64,000 bases of DNA from Polyodon spathula (lineage: Eukaryota > Chordata > Actinopteri > Acipenseriformes > Polyodontidae). The notes under the pieces were generated by a model that made no database searches, was not told the origin of the DNA, and saw only the letters and a list, made by a program, of their open reading frames with translations. This document shows, piece after piece, positions 25,605 through 35,638 of this stretch; the stretch's first letter is position 1; each line of letters opens with the position of its first letter. The stretch covers positions 74,174,118 through 74,238,117 of the forward strand of contig NC_054537.1 of NCBI RefSeq assembly GCF_017654505.1. The letters run 5' to 3'. The translations under genes were made by a program, and so were the position numbers.

Positions 25605-26001
25605 TGTCACGTTGTCTGAGCTTGGTCCACTCTATGTTGAAGGTAAATATTCTTCATTGATATTTTCACTAACACCTGATTCAGTAGAAGAATTTAAGTC
25701 AGAATCAGAATTGAATATAATTTCTAGGATTTTCTCGCCATTTTCCAGACATTGTTGACATTTTGTGACTGGGTTTGTTGCATGCAATTCCGTAAATATC
25801 TGGCAGATAGTGCAAGAGAGCGCTACAACGTGTTACATACATATAGAGTTGCTATATCAGATTGTCAGTAGTTTTCTAGACTTCAAGTTCAAAGTTCAAG
25901 TTCAAAGCTCAAAATGTGCAGAACATACCGGTACATTCGTACTCCCTGGGGACCATTAATTCACTGACGTACCAGTACGTTTGTACTGCTCAAAGGGTTA
26001 A
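25605..26001 (-). mobile_element. Possible piggyBac-like 5' end
   Basis: On the minus strand, TTAA (25998-26001) is followed by CCCTTTGAGCAGTACAAACG, which fits the TTAA target site and CCCTTT terminus of piggyBac elements. About 230 bp inside there is a short frame rich in Asp/Glu/Ser (ILEIIFNSDSDLNSSTESG, about 25740-25640), like the acidic N-terminus typical of piggyBac transposases, ending at a stop near 25640. The catalytic core and the other end were not found. Truncated relic if the call is right. Confidence 0.4.
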
Positions 26002-26226
26002 CGCAATATTCAGGATATCCTCAGCCCAGTTATTTGTTCCAGATGTGCTGGTTCAAGCAAAGGTTCCAGGTATCAGGAAGCAGCAGTAGCAATCATTAAT
26101 ATTCTTTGTCTTTATCTTTTGGTGTGTGTTTTTTATTTTATTTTTTTTATTTTTGCAATTGTTTTGATTATCCGCGATATTCCGGATAACATCGCTTCAG
26201 GGTCTGGATCCGACCTGCGGGCAGTA

Positions 26227-26241
26227 TGTTTGACACCCCTG
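26227..26241. mobile_element. Orphan hAT-like terminus
   Basis: TGTTTGACACCCCTG is the reverse complement of CAGGGGTGTCAAACA, a common hAT (Charlie-like) terminal repeat. No partner end or 8-bp duplication was found in either direction, so this is only a possible relic. Confidence 0.25.
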
Positions 26242-26244
26242 CCT

Positions 26245-28612
26245 TACAGTTATAATTTCATTTGAAAGAAATTAAATAAACTTAGGTTTAATATGAAATA
26301 TAGTTTTGTTTAAAAAAAATGGATCAGACCAAATGTTTGCAAACCATTTGACCTTAAAAACTTATTTTGCAATTTTGTACTGGAATGCACAAAACAGGAA
26401 TGCAACTTCCTGCCTTTAATGTACAGTATTTTGTTATCATTATTATACTGTACAAGTCACTGTAACAATAAGAACAACTGGTGATGATAGTCCAAGTCCA
26501 GTTACATCCAGTTTCATTTTTGGGAGAAAGTCTTAAAAAGTTTGAACAAACCACACCCAACAAATAAAGAACTACCATTACTCTTCTCGTACCCCACAGT
26601 TTATTTATTTCTTCGCAAATGCCCTTATCCACAATCCACTGCATAAGAAAGGGTTAACTGATCCAAAGAAATGTCTTTGGAAATAGAATCATCTGCTTGT
26701 AAATATCAGAAATAGCCTCAGCTATCTAATTAAATTCAGCAGGTGTTTATTTTGTCCTTATCTTCCGAGAAATGGCCAGTATGATTCACTAATAAATACC
26801 TATTTACTATTGTATTGTATGTATATTTTTTATAATGCATAACATTTTACATATCTACAAATTTTACATAATTCTGTCACATTGTGTATTTTATTTATAG
26901 CTAACTTATCACTGTATACAAATTATATTTAATTGATGCATTTTAATTTAGCATATCTTAGTAAACCACATTTTCATAGTGTTACTGCTACAATGTACAG
27001 GACATCAATTGTAATGTGGTGCTGTTGGCAAAACATCACACAAAAATACATTTGTTTGTTCTATATCCTCAGTTGCAGTCGTTCTTATACGGTCTCATTG
27101 ATTTACTGTGATCCACTACCAGCAGCTGTCATGCTTTTTAAGTTGCATCTCCTCTGCTTTCATCTCAGCTGTTCCCTGCAACATGCCCGTGTATGTGACA
27201 AGTATGCTATCTGTAAATTATGTTATAAGACACTTTACCGTCAGCTTTCATTATTAAGATAAATTAACTTGATAACAAAATACCACATGTTAAGAACTAT
27301 TGACAGGGAAGATGCTCCCATATTGTCAGTGGCAGCTGATCATTTTTCACCATATTCTAAGTATTGACCAAGAATATTCCCTCTATCATGCACTGATTTT
27401 ATTGAGGGATGTCAAATGAGATGAATAGAAGCAAACAAACGTGTGGCAATGAAAAGAGAGACAGAGGGTGGCTAGGTTTTATATTGAACAAATGGAGTCA
27501 CATCCATTTCTCATCCATTATTTAGGGGTGATTGGGCAGGCTTGTCTTCTATAGATTTGATAATCATCCCAATGTCCATATTAAATATGTAACATAGATT
27601 TCACACAGGGCTGTCAATGAGCTGTCACAACAGAACGAGGAAGTATAAAACAGTATAATGTATGGATGTGGGGTGGGTAGAGGGGGGGCGACAAAAGACA
27701 TAAATAAATATGTAAGAGCCTGATAATAAAACCAGCATCTGCCTGCCTGCCAGACTGTTACAAGTCATGTCATACTGGACAGCCCATCTAAAACTGTGAT
27801 TTTATGCAGCTGTATCCCATGAATATTGGCCTGTACACTGGAGATTAAAGCACAGCAGATGTTTTTTTTGCAGGATAACAGATATATCACCCCTGATAAC
27901 GAATGACAAATGTTGTTCCATATTGTGTCAGACAAAACCAGGGCCCTTGAAAACAAGTGTTACAGTTGGAATAGGATATTGTAGCACCATTGGTTACCTA
28001 GAGTCGGAAAACAGTCTGCCAACACAGACAGGATTCTGGCCTGGACATGATCCTCTGTAGCTGAGGCCTAAAAAAACGGGTTGCTTTATCATGCTTTGCA
28101 GAATGTACTGTTAAGAGAAATAGCTTTGTGAGACTTCCCTTGAGCTCCCTGTTATAAAGCTTCCATTTTAGGTGTAAGATAAAAAATGACTAATGAGTTT
28201 AAATTCAAACATCCCAACATACACTGACATATTATCAATCATCAAGAAGGATACATTTCAAATTACCTTCTGTGTTTGAAAAAGGTAACATATTTCTGAA
28301 TAAAAATATGTTGTAGAAATGTAACTTTGTTCTCATTTTGTCCCTCCAGAAAAATGTGATTCCCAGACATGCAGACTTTTCAATGCATAGCAAATAAACA
28401 AAAAAAAGGTGTGAATTTTTCTTCAGTGGTACCGACTACTACTATTAGTAGGGTGGTCGAACGAAATTTTAGATTTCACCAAACAAAATCCACAATAGAT
28501 TATTACATTATTTAGTTTTTAAACATATCTGAAATCAAAATGCCCCCAAAATGTGGTTTTAATCATATAAAAATGTATTTTAATGCACCAAATTCAGCTA
28601 CTTTTTCTGCCT
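26245..28612. other. Non-coding stretch
   Basis: No gene or element recognised. 27.5-28.1 kb is less AT-rich and repeat-free. A short G-rich run (GGGGGGGCGAC) lies at about 27680. Confidence 0.6.
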
Positions 28613-29490
28613 GGCAGACAAAAGTAGGAGGAGTGGCAAACATTGTTGTAGCTGCAAAGGTCATTCAAAATGATCTAGATAAGATTCAGAACTGGGCAGA
28701 CACATGGCAAATGACATTTAATAGAGAAAAGTGTAAGGTACTGCACGCAGGAAATAAAAATGTACATTATAAATATCATATGGGAGATACTGAAATCGGA
28801 AAAGGAATCTATGAAAAAGACCTAGGAGTTTTTGTTGACTCAGAAATGTCTTCATCTAGACAATGTGGGGAAGCTATAAAAAAGGCTAACAAGATGCTCG
28901 TATACATTGTGAAAAGTGTTGAATTTAAATCAAGGGAAGTAATGTTAAAACTGTACAATGCACTAGTAAGACCTCATCTTGAATATTGTGTGCAGTTCTG
29001 GTCACCTCGCTATAAAAAAGATATTGCTGCTCTAGAAAGAGTGCAAAGAAGAGCGACCAGAATTATTCCGGGCTTAAAAGGCATGTCATATGCAGAGAAG
29101 CTAAAAGAATTGAATCTGTTCAGTCTTGAACAAAGAAGACTACGTGGCGACCTAATTCAAGCATTCAAAATTCTAAAAGGTATTGACAGTGTCGACCCAA
29201 GGGACTTTTTCAGCCTGAAAAAAGAAACAAGGACCAGGGGTCACAAATGGAGATTAGACAAAGAGGCATTCAGAACAGAAAATAGGAGGCACTTTTTTAA
29301 ACAGAGAATTGTGAGGGTCTGGAATCAACTTCCCAGTAATGTTGTTGAAGCTGACACCCTGGGATCCTTCAAGAAACTGCTTGATGAGCTTCTGGGATCA
29401 ATAAGCTACTAACAACCAAACGAGCAAGATGGGCCGAATGGCCTCCTCTCGTTTGTAAACTTTCTTATGTTTTTATGTTCTTATCTTGGA
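28613..29490 (+). mobile_element. 5'-truncated CR1-type LINE copy
   Basis: Starts inside the RT active-site region (frame begins ...KVGGVAN, just after the FADD motif) and runs to the 3' end, finishing GTTTGTAAACTTTCTTATG and TTTTTATGTTCTTA. It is highly similar to the minus-strand copies at 20.5 and 36.0 kb, but here the codon that is TAA in those copies reads GAA. The 3' tip has TTATGTTC-type 8-mers, the terminal microsatellite characteristic of CR1 elements. No clear target duplication. Confidence 0.93.
28619..29412 (+). pseudogene. CR1 ORF2 C-terminal fragment (RT thumb and C-terminal domain)
   Basis: About 264 codons are uninterrupted from KVGGVAN through the stop after LLDELLGSISY. It covers the RT region after the catalytic FADD and the conserved C-terminal tail (RPHLEYCVQFWSPRYKKDIA, LERVQRRATRIIPGL, ENRRHFFKQR). 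The open frame extends upstream to an ATG at 28540 only by chance, in non-LINE flanking DNA. Lacking the endonuclease and the RT catalytic residues it is not functional, but the intact frame shows this is a young insertion. It gives the best view here of the family's full C-terminus. Confidence 0.9.
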
Positions 29491-30185
29491 TTTTAAACCT
29501 ATCCAAAAAGTCATAGCAGTAATTGCTGCAAAAAGGTGCTTCTACCAAGTACTGACTTATATAACATTGTTCAGTTTAACCACTACAGCTTTGAATAAAA
29601 AAATGTCAGTTTGAAAAACTGTGCACCATTATTTGAGATTCAACAAAATGTGACATTTTGGTAGGGGGTAAATACTTTTGCAAACTACTATAATATATAA
29701 TATAATGTTAATTATAAAAAAATTGATGTACACAAAGAGTTTAAATTATTAAAAAAAAACTTTTATTTCATATATATGTTACACTCAGTCAGGATTCGGT
29801 CAATCACCAAAAAAAAAAAAAAAAAAAAAAAAAAAACATTTTGTGATTTGAAAATGTACAAATTATCAAAGAAGTATATTAAAGGTTATTTCGGTCGTCA
29901 AGCAAATTATTTTGATCAAATTGTGAAATGGAAAATATCAAACAAGCAAAGAGTGAAATGCAAAAGAGACAGCTTCTTCTGTCTTTGAGTAAAGCAATAT
30001 ACTGAAATTACAAAATGTGCTTTGAGCAAATGCACAGTTCCCAAACAAATTTTAAAGATGCTGCAAAATCAAAACTGCAAAATCAAATGTCAATACACAT
30101 TTGCCTAATCACTGTTTTTAAACAAAAGAAACAAAAATAAACAAAGAAAAAAGCAAGAAAAGTATGCTTCTTAAACATGCCTCGT
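29491..30185. other. Non-coding stretch
   Basis: AT-rich unique DNA with a poly-A run at about 29808-29836. No gene recognised. Confidence 0.65.
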
Positions 30186-30790
30186 ACTGATTGGTCTGGC
30201 AGTTCATTCCCGGGTCAGTCGGAAGCCAACCAACCAGGAAAGGGGCAGAGTCACAATACCTGAAGTAATCTCCCTAAAGTGGTATGTGATATGTCAGTCA
30301 TAGATTGGAGGAGACGTGACTGGACTAGCTATCACAGGGGGCATGACTAGGGGTATAATTGGGGGAAACAACCTATTAGTACTCGTGAGTGAAGTGTTTT
30401 GTTTGTTTTGTAGATGTCTGTATTTGTCTTTTGTGAGACGAATAATTCGAACCTGGGAGCTGCCGCTTCAAGCCAGCTTTCAAACCCGGACGGCACGGCA
30501 CCTGTAGTTAAACTATACTGTTAAAATCATCGCACCCTCACCTAGAGCACTCACTGTCTGGAGAACTGTCTGTATCTCTGTTGTGTGTCTGTGTTTTGGA
30601 TTATTATCTCGGGACTGCAACCCCTTCGTTATATGCTGGCAATACCCATAGTTGGGTAGAGCCAGAATTATTAAACAGATCACAAAAGAAATAAAAGAAC
30701 TGTTTGAACCGTGAACTTTGTGTCCGTTGTTGTCTGGAGAACTTGCATCACCACTACACCTGCACCCTGCAAATCACTCGTTCACTGTGG
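30186..30790 (+). mobile_element. LTR-like block (probable solo LTR)
   Basis: Compositionally distinct from its AT-rich surroundings. It carries a TATA-like GGTATAATTGGGG (about 30352), a T-rich stretch after it, AATAAA inside AAAGAAATAAAAGAACTG (about 30688), and a following C/T-rich U5-like end (CACCACTACACCTGCACC). This order is typical of LTRs. No coding capacity and no recognised terminal TG/CA pair or TSD, so boundaries and family are uncertain. Confidence 0.45.
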
Positions 30791-31743
30791 GTGATGCATT
30801 TTCCAGTTTATTCTTAATATAATAATATATCTGTGAAATATATGAAATAATTGAAATACTAGAATACCAACAATCTGCAGTAACTGCCTTTCAGTACCTG
30901 GGACAGCTCAGAACAGCTCAGCAAGCAGACCAGGCTGTTCTTTAAAACAAGTCAAATAGTGACCCCCCTCTTCATCAAAATGATATAATAAAAAATAATA
31001 ATAATAATTCCAAAAAATGTAGAAGTTTAGAAACTCTTCCCTTTTTTAAAATATTCAACTTGAGCATTGCCTTTCCGCTTCAACCCAGTCATTGATCAGC
31101 AGGACTGAAGATCAATGCAAGGCCTCCGGTCCTGCTTTGAAGTCAATTGTCTCTTTTCACCTGCCTAACCTAAGCAACAGATGTTGCCTAGCTACAAAAC
31201 CCTGTAGCTGAAGCGCTATGGGTGATTTTACTATATTTATTTGATAAAAAATTATTTATAAGGTGGTTTAACTTTTATTTTGAAATGCATTGGAGTAAAA
31301 CTCATTTATTTATTTATTTATTTATTTTAATTTGAATTAATTCCATCATCTATGTCTTTAATACATTTTACCAATTGTATCAGCTATTTTGGCCACATGC
31401 CCAGTGAAAAGAATCCCCTGATGGTATACTACACATACAAACTGTTTAGCTACTTTTCACTTCTCTATGAATTTCCATCCTTTGATGGTACTTGCAATTA
31501 AGGAAATATACAGCCATTGGAACATATTTTGTTTTATAACTCCAGTTTAATTGACAGCATTTGCATAGCTTTTACTGTGTCCATACATCTGTTGCTTAAT
31601 GAATGAGCACATTAATTTCAATATGGTTAAATCCTTATTATCCATTATTTCCTTTAAAATCTTTGCCATGCTAAAGAGTTTATTATAATCTACATTTGCC
31701 TGTATAGATTTAAAATGAAAGGTCCACCACAGAATAGTTTGTT
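30791..31743. other. Non-coding stretch
   Basis: AT-rich unique sequence with an ATTT tetranucleotide run at about 31302-31330. No gene recognised. Confidence 0.65.
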
Positions 31744-31930
31744 ACATTTCAATTCGGAGACAACCACCAACAATACCTTTGGGATATGCCTGACACAGGT
31801 CCGTGATTCACTGAGTATTTTATATTAAAGCTGCTGATAGGCCCCTTCGGGGGGTGACCTCCTTGGTCCAGCATCCCAAGGTGCCAAATAGTCACTCCAC
31901 GGAGCGCACTTCCTCTTTTGCTTCTCACCG
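31744..31930 (+). repeat. DIRS left inverted terminal repeat
   Basis: Matches the reverse complement of about 44187-44372: shared blocks include GACAACCACCAA, GATATGCCTGACACAGGTC (GCCACAGGTC in the partner), GCTGATAGGCCCCT and AAATAGTCACTCCA. An insertion of about 15 bp (TATTTTATATTAAAG region) distinguishes the left copy. Confidence 0.88.
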
Positions 31931-32543
31931 CGGTAAAGTAAGGTACTAACCTGTCCAGTTGCTTTGATTGAGTCTGTATGAAAGAGCTCTCACACATGTT
32001 TACTGTGCTACCACTGCTTTATTTTAAGAAAATATATTGCTGGAAGTCAGCTTGCCACTTCCCTGGAATCAGTAACTCCGCTTCTGTGAACTGAGCTATA
32101 ATCATTGCTCAACTGTGCTTGTTAAATCTTTCGCATTGCATCGCAGACTGCTTTCTAATCCAGCAGCATCTGCAGTTGTGTATGTGTTTCTCCTGGCAAT
32201 TTATTTTAAAAAGACACGCGATTTCCTCCACCGGAGCCCGGCTCTGTCAAGACTCCGTACGCTTGTTGTGTGTGTTTTTCTTCTACTGCTTTTTGCAGTT
32301 TAAAATAAATAAATAAATAAATGATAACAACTAGACAACGTGTGCTTCCTCCACTGGGGCCTGGTTCTACCTTGCCCCGCTGTTAAGTAGACTTCACCGG
32401 CTGTCTCGACTGCCACCTCAGTGCGCTGGGCCTTAAAACAAACAAAAAAAAAAACAGTTCAGCCCATGTCTACCGCAGCTCCTTGAGCCTGTGCTCTACT
32501 CCGGGTTATGCTACACGCTACCCCAAGTTGAGTTAAGGCTAGG

Positions 32544-32953
32544 TGTGGCAGAGCAAAGCTCTGCCCTTTTAAATTGGCAGGGATGGGGTTAACTTCCCCT
32601 GCCTGCCTGGGTTTATTATGTTCAGGTGGCTGGGGTTGATTAGTTGATTAGGTTGATTAACGATCAATCAGCGCCCAGCCACCTGATATAAAAGGAGGCC
32701 TCTGCTTCTCATTTGGAGAGGGAGCTGAGGAAGCAGGTTGGTTTTTTTGGTTGTGTAGAAAATTTGAATCCAGTGAAGGCATTGCCCAGCCTGGAAACTG
32801 TTATTTTTGTGAGTTTTGTTTTTGCTTTATTTGTGTTTGAGTATTTGTTATTTTGCCCGTGTGCACTTTATTTTTGTTTATTTATAATAAAATAGTTATT
32901 TTTTTGAACTGCAGTCTGTCTCTGGGCCTCTATCCACTCGCCAGCCTGCCACA
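32544..32953 (+). repeat. 5' LTR
   Basis: 410 bp, TGTGGCAG...CTGCCACA. Contains the hairpin/TATA promoter (32623-32695), AATAAA at 32886-32891 followed by a T-rich stretch, and a short C-rich U5. Nearly identical to 35543-35955. Confidence 0.95.
32623..32695 (+). promoter_or_regulatory. LTR promoter: 12-bp palindrome plus TATA box
   Basis: CAGGTGGCTGGG (32623-32634) is perfectly complementary to CCCAGCCACCTG (32674-32685). The 39-base loop contains three TTGATTA motifs. The right arm abuts GATATAAAAGG (32685-32695), a strong TATA box. The same arrangement is repeated in the 3' LTR (35622-35694). DNA-level cruciform or RNA folding could matter, but the arms could also be paired binding sites. 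Confidence 0.7.
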
Positions 32954-32955
32954 TT

Positions 32956-32973
32956 TGGTGTCAGAAGTGGGAT
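32956..32973 (+). other. Primer-binding site, tRNA-Leu type
   Basis: TGGTGTCAGAAGTGGGAT starts two bases after the 5' LTR. It is complementary to CCA plus the 3' end of vertebrate tRNA-Leu (genes ending ATCCCACTTCTGACA). It identifies the element as a reverse-transcribing LTR element even though it encodes no RT. Confidence 0.85.
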
Positions 32974-33046
32974 AGCGCCACCTAGAGGCTCAGAGCAGTA
33001 TTTATTTATTTTTTTTTTTTTTTTTTTTTTTTGGGAAAAAAAAAAA

Positions 33047-35638
33047 ATGGGAAAGAAGAGCAGACAGCGGCAAAGGCAGGAAAAGCAGCTGAAGAAATGT
33101 AAGCTGCTGCAGCCACCGCTGGAGGACCCGGCCAGCCTCTTCCCCTGGTGTTCCTGGTGCGGGAAGGAGGACCATCGTTGGCGGTCCTGCCCAGACGTGC
33201 CACCGGCAAACTGGTGTGGCCGGTGTGAGGAGGACGGCCACAACTGGGCAGGATGCCCCTACAACCAGGCCCAGGAAGAGGTGCCTTGTTCACCCCGGGC
33301 ATCAGGGGCCACCCCACTACCTCCAGCACCACCACCTTCACCACCGTCCCAGGAGATCTGGGACTGGTTGATGCACCCTGAGGCAGACCTCGTCCACGAT
33401 CTCCCCATAGTTATCAACACGCTGTGGCGTCGAGATGGGGAGAGGTGGGAACAGTGGGAGGAACAGCACCACCCGGCCTCCTTCCCAGAGATTGCCCTCA
33501 TGGTGGTTAATTACCTGGCGGTAGACATGGGAGATCCACCGGTCACTCCAATAAAGAGAGGTGAGCCGCCTTCCCGAGAGCCAGAGAGGGGTGAGCCGCC
33601 TTCCCGGGAGCCAGAGAGGGGTGAGGAGCTGCCGTCGTCCCCAGAGCCAGAGAGGGGTGAGGAGCTGCCGTCGTCCCCAGAGCCAGAGAGGGGTGAGGAG
33701 CTGCCGTCGTCCCCAGAGCCAGAGAGGGGTGAGGAGCCGCCGTCGCTCCCAGAGCCAGAGAGGGGTGAGGAGCCTCCGTCGTCCCCAGAGCCAGAGAGGG
33801 GTGAGGAGAGCCTCCGTCGTCCCCAGAGCCAGAGAGGGGTGAGGAGCTGCCGTCGCTCCCAGAGCCAGAGAGGGGTGAGGAGCTGCCGTCGCTCCCAGAG
33901 CCAGAGAGGGGTGAGGAGCTGCCGTCGCTCCCAGAGCCAGAGAGGGGTGAGGAGCTGCCGTCGCTCCCAGAGCCAGAGAGGGGTGAGGAGCTGCCGTCGC
34001 TCCCAGAGCCAGAGAGGGGTGAGGAGCTGCCGTCGCTCCCAGAGCCAGAGAGGGGTGAGGAGCTGCCGTCGCTCCCAGAGCCAGAGAGGGGTGAGGAGCT
34101 GCCGTCGCTCCCAGAGCCAGAGAGGGAGGAGGATCTGCCGTCGCTCCCAGAGCCAGAGAGGGAGGAGGATCTGCTGTCGCTCCCAGAGCCAGAGAGGGAG
34201 GAGGATCTGCTGTCGCTCCCAGAGCCAGAGAGGGAGGAGGATCTGCTGTCGCTCCCAGAGCCAGAGAGGGAGGAGGAGCCTCCGTCGCTCCCAGAGCCAG
34301 AGAGGGAGGAGGATCTGCTGTCGCTCCCAGAGCCAGAGAGGGAGGAGGAGCCTCCGTCACTCCCAGAGCCAGAGAGGGAGGAGGATCTGCCGTCGCTCCC
34401 AGAGCCAGAGAGGGAGGAGGATCTGCCGTCGCTCCCAGAGCCAGAGAGGGAGGAGGATCTGCCGTCGCTCCCAGAGCCAGAGAGGGAGGAGGATCTGCCG
34501 TCGCTCCCAGAGCCAGAGAGGGAGGAGGAGCCTCCGTCGCTCCCAGAGCCAGAGAGGGGTGAGGAGCTGCCGTCGCTCCCAGAGAGAGGGAGTGAGGAGC
34601 TCCCAGCTCCCAGAGCCAGAGAGGGAGGAGGATCTGCCGTCGCTCCCAGAGCCAGAGAGGGAGGAGGATCTGCCGTCGAGCCAGAGAGCCGGGCCGCCGA
34701 GGGAGGAGCCGCCGCCGCCTCCGAGCCCAGAGGGAGCCGGGCCGCCGCCGCCGCCTCCGCCACCAGAGGGAGCCGGGCCGCCGCCGCCGCCTCCGCCACC
34801 AGAGGGAGCCGGGCCGCCGCCGCCGCCTCCGCCACCAGAGGGAGCCGGGCCGCCGCCGCCGCCTCCGCCACCAGAGGGAGCCGGGCCGCCGCCGCCGCCT
34901 CCGCCACCAGAGGGAGCCGGGCCGCCGTCGCCGCCTCCGCCACCAGAGGGAGCCGGGCCGCCGCCGCCGCCTCCGCCACCAGAGGGAGCCGGGCCGCCGT
35001 CGCCGCCTCCGCCACCAGAGGGAGCCGGGCCGCCGTCGCCGCCTCCACCAGAGGGAGCCGGGCCGCCGTCGCCGCCTCCGCCACCAGAGGGAGCCGGGCC
35101 GCCGGCCGCCTCCGCCACCAGAGGGAGCCGGGCCGCCGTCGCCGCCTCCGCCACCAGAGGGAGCCGGGCCGCCGTCGCCGCCTCCGCCACCAGAGGGAGC
35201 CGGGCCGCCGTCGCCGCCTCCGCCACCAGAGGGAGCCGGGCCGCCGTCGCCGCCTCCGCCACCAGAGGGAGCCGGGCCGCCGTCGCCGCCTCCGCCACCA
35301 GAGGGAGCCGGGCCGCCGTCGCCGCCTCCGCCACCAGAGGGAGCCGGGCCGCCGTCGCCATGCTACCTTGGACATTCGGGGCCCCCTCAACCAAAGAAGG
35401 CTTGGGGGCTCCGACATCAACCCCGCCCACCACCACCCACCATAACAGCCCACCCAAGGGACATAATTGGACTCTTGGGGGGGGGGGGGGAGGGGGGAGT
35501 TGGCCGATTGCGGCCGGTGTACGTTGTACATGGGGGGAGGTGTGTGGCAGAGCAAAGCTCTGCCCTTTTAAATTGGCAGGGATGGGATTAACTTCCCCTG
35601 CCTGCCTGGGTTTATTATGTTCAGGTGGCTGGGGTTGA
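33047..35638 (+). CDS. Gag-like zinc-knuckle protein with giant tandem-repeat tail
   Basis: 863 codons; the ATG at 33047 follows poly-T/poly-A tracts and begins a basic N-terminus (MGKKSRQRQRQEKQLKK). Two CCHC knuckles follow, CSWCGKEDHRWRSC (about residues 35-48) and CGRCEEDGHNWAGC (about 57-70), both C-x2-C-x4-H-x4-C. Next is a Pro-rich linker, then a Trp-rich block at about 103-170 (IWDWLMHPEADL, LWRRDGERWEQWEEQHHP, VNYLAVDMG), then 36-bp repeats encoding PEPERGEELPSL-type units, then 36-bp repeats encoding PEGAGPPPPPPP-type units. A 2-bp AG insertion near 33806 puts the middle repeats in another frame (SQSQRGVRSCRR); it is compensated near 34600, and a second shift near 35100 gives ASATRGSRAAVA. 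The frame runs 96 bases into the 3' LTR, so the natural C-terminus is probably different. Knuckle-first order is unusual, since in ordinary Gag the knuckles are C-terminal. Role inferred: RNA-binding packaging protein. A homologous block lies at 62.6-62.8 kb, minus strand. Confidence 0.75.
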   Translation: MGKKSRQRQRQEKQLKKCKLLQPPLEDPASLFPWCSWCGKEDHRWRSCPDVPPANWCGRCEEDGHNWAGCPYNQAQEEVPCSPRASGATPLPPAPPPSPPSQEIWDWLMHPEADLVHDLPIVINTLWRRDGERWEQWEEQHHPASFPEIALMVVNYLAVDMGDPPVTPIKRGEPPSREPERGEPPSREPERGEELPSSPEPERGEELPSSPEPERGEELPSSPEPERGEEPPSLPEPERGEEPPSSPEPERGEESLRRPQSQRGVRSCRRSQSQRGVRSCRRSQSQRGVRSCRRSQSQRGVRSCRRSQSQRGVRSCRRSQSQRGVRSCRRSQSQRGVRSCRRSQSQRGVRSCRRSQSQRGRRICRRSQSQRGRRICCRSQSQRGRRICCRSQSQRGRRICCRSQSQRGRRSLRRSQSQRGRRICCRSQSQRGRRSLRHSQSQRGRRICRRSQSQRGRRICRRSQSQRGRRICRRSQSQRGRRICRRSQSQRGRRSLRRSQSQRGVRSCRRSQREGVRSSQLPEPEREEDLPSLPEPEREEDLPSSQRAGPPREEPPPPPSPEGAGPPPPPPPPEGAGPPPPPPPPEGAGPPPPPPPPEGAGPPPPPPPPEGAGPPPPPPPPEGAGPPSPPPPPEGAGPPPPPPPPEGAGPPSPPPPPEGAGPPSPPPPEGAGPPSPPPPPEGAGPPAASATRGSRAAVAASATRGSRAAVAASATRGSRAAVAASATRGSRAAVAASATRGSRAAVAASATRGSRAAVAASATRGSRAAVAMLPWTFGAPSTKEGLGAPTSTPPTTTHHNSPPKGHNWTLGGGGGGGSWPIAAGVRCTWGEVCGRAKLCPFKLAGMGLTSPACLGLLCSGGWG
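33558..34690 (+). repeat. 36-bp coding minisatellite A (Glu/Pro units)
   Basis: About 30 units of GTGAGGAGCTGCCGTCGCTC plus CCAGAGCCAGAGAGGG. Two subtypes form blocks: GGTGAGGAGCTGCC in the first half and GAGGAGGATCTGCC in the second, with rarer GAGCCTCCGTCG units. The unit length is a multiple of three, so array changes keep frame unless an indel falls inside a unit. Confidence 0.97.
34720..35362 (+). repeat. 36-bp coding minisatellite B (Pro/Gly units)
   Basis: About 18 units of CCAGAGGGAGCCGGGCCGCC plus GCCGCCGCCTCCGCCA, with one 33-bp unit near 35040 and one unit with a frameshifting change near 35100. Very GC-rich; prone to slippage, strong secondary structure and misassembly. Confidence 0.97.
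35478..35542 (+). other. G-rich tract and purine-rich primer (PPT)
   Basis: A run of G (about 12, A, 6 G, near 35478-35497) precedes GGGGGGAGGTG directly before the 3' LTR (to 35542). The latter is the expected plus-strand primer (PPT) position. The upstream G-run could form a quadruplex. Confidence 0.6.

Noticed and set aside
28540..28612. ATG-initiated start of the CR1 fragment at 28540 as a genuine gene start
   Set aside because: The first 24 or so codons lie in unrelated flanking DNA; LINE homology begins at about 28613.
33338..35555. Very long minus-strand frames (up to 670 codons) opposite the gag-like gene
   Set aside because: They exist because the 36-bp repeats contain no stops on the reverse strand. 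No start context, domains or promoter; shadows of the plus-strand repeat.
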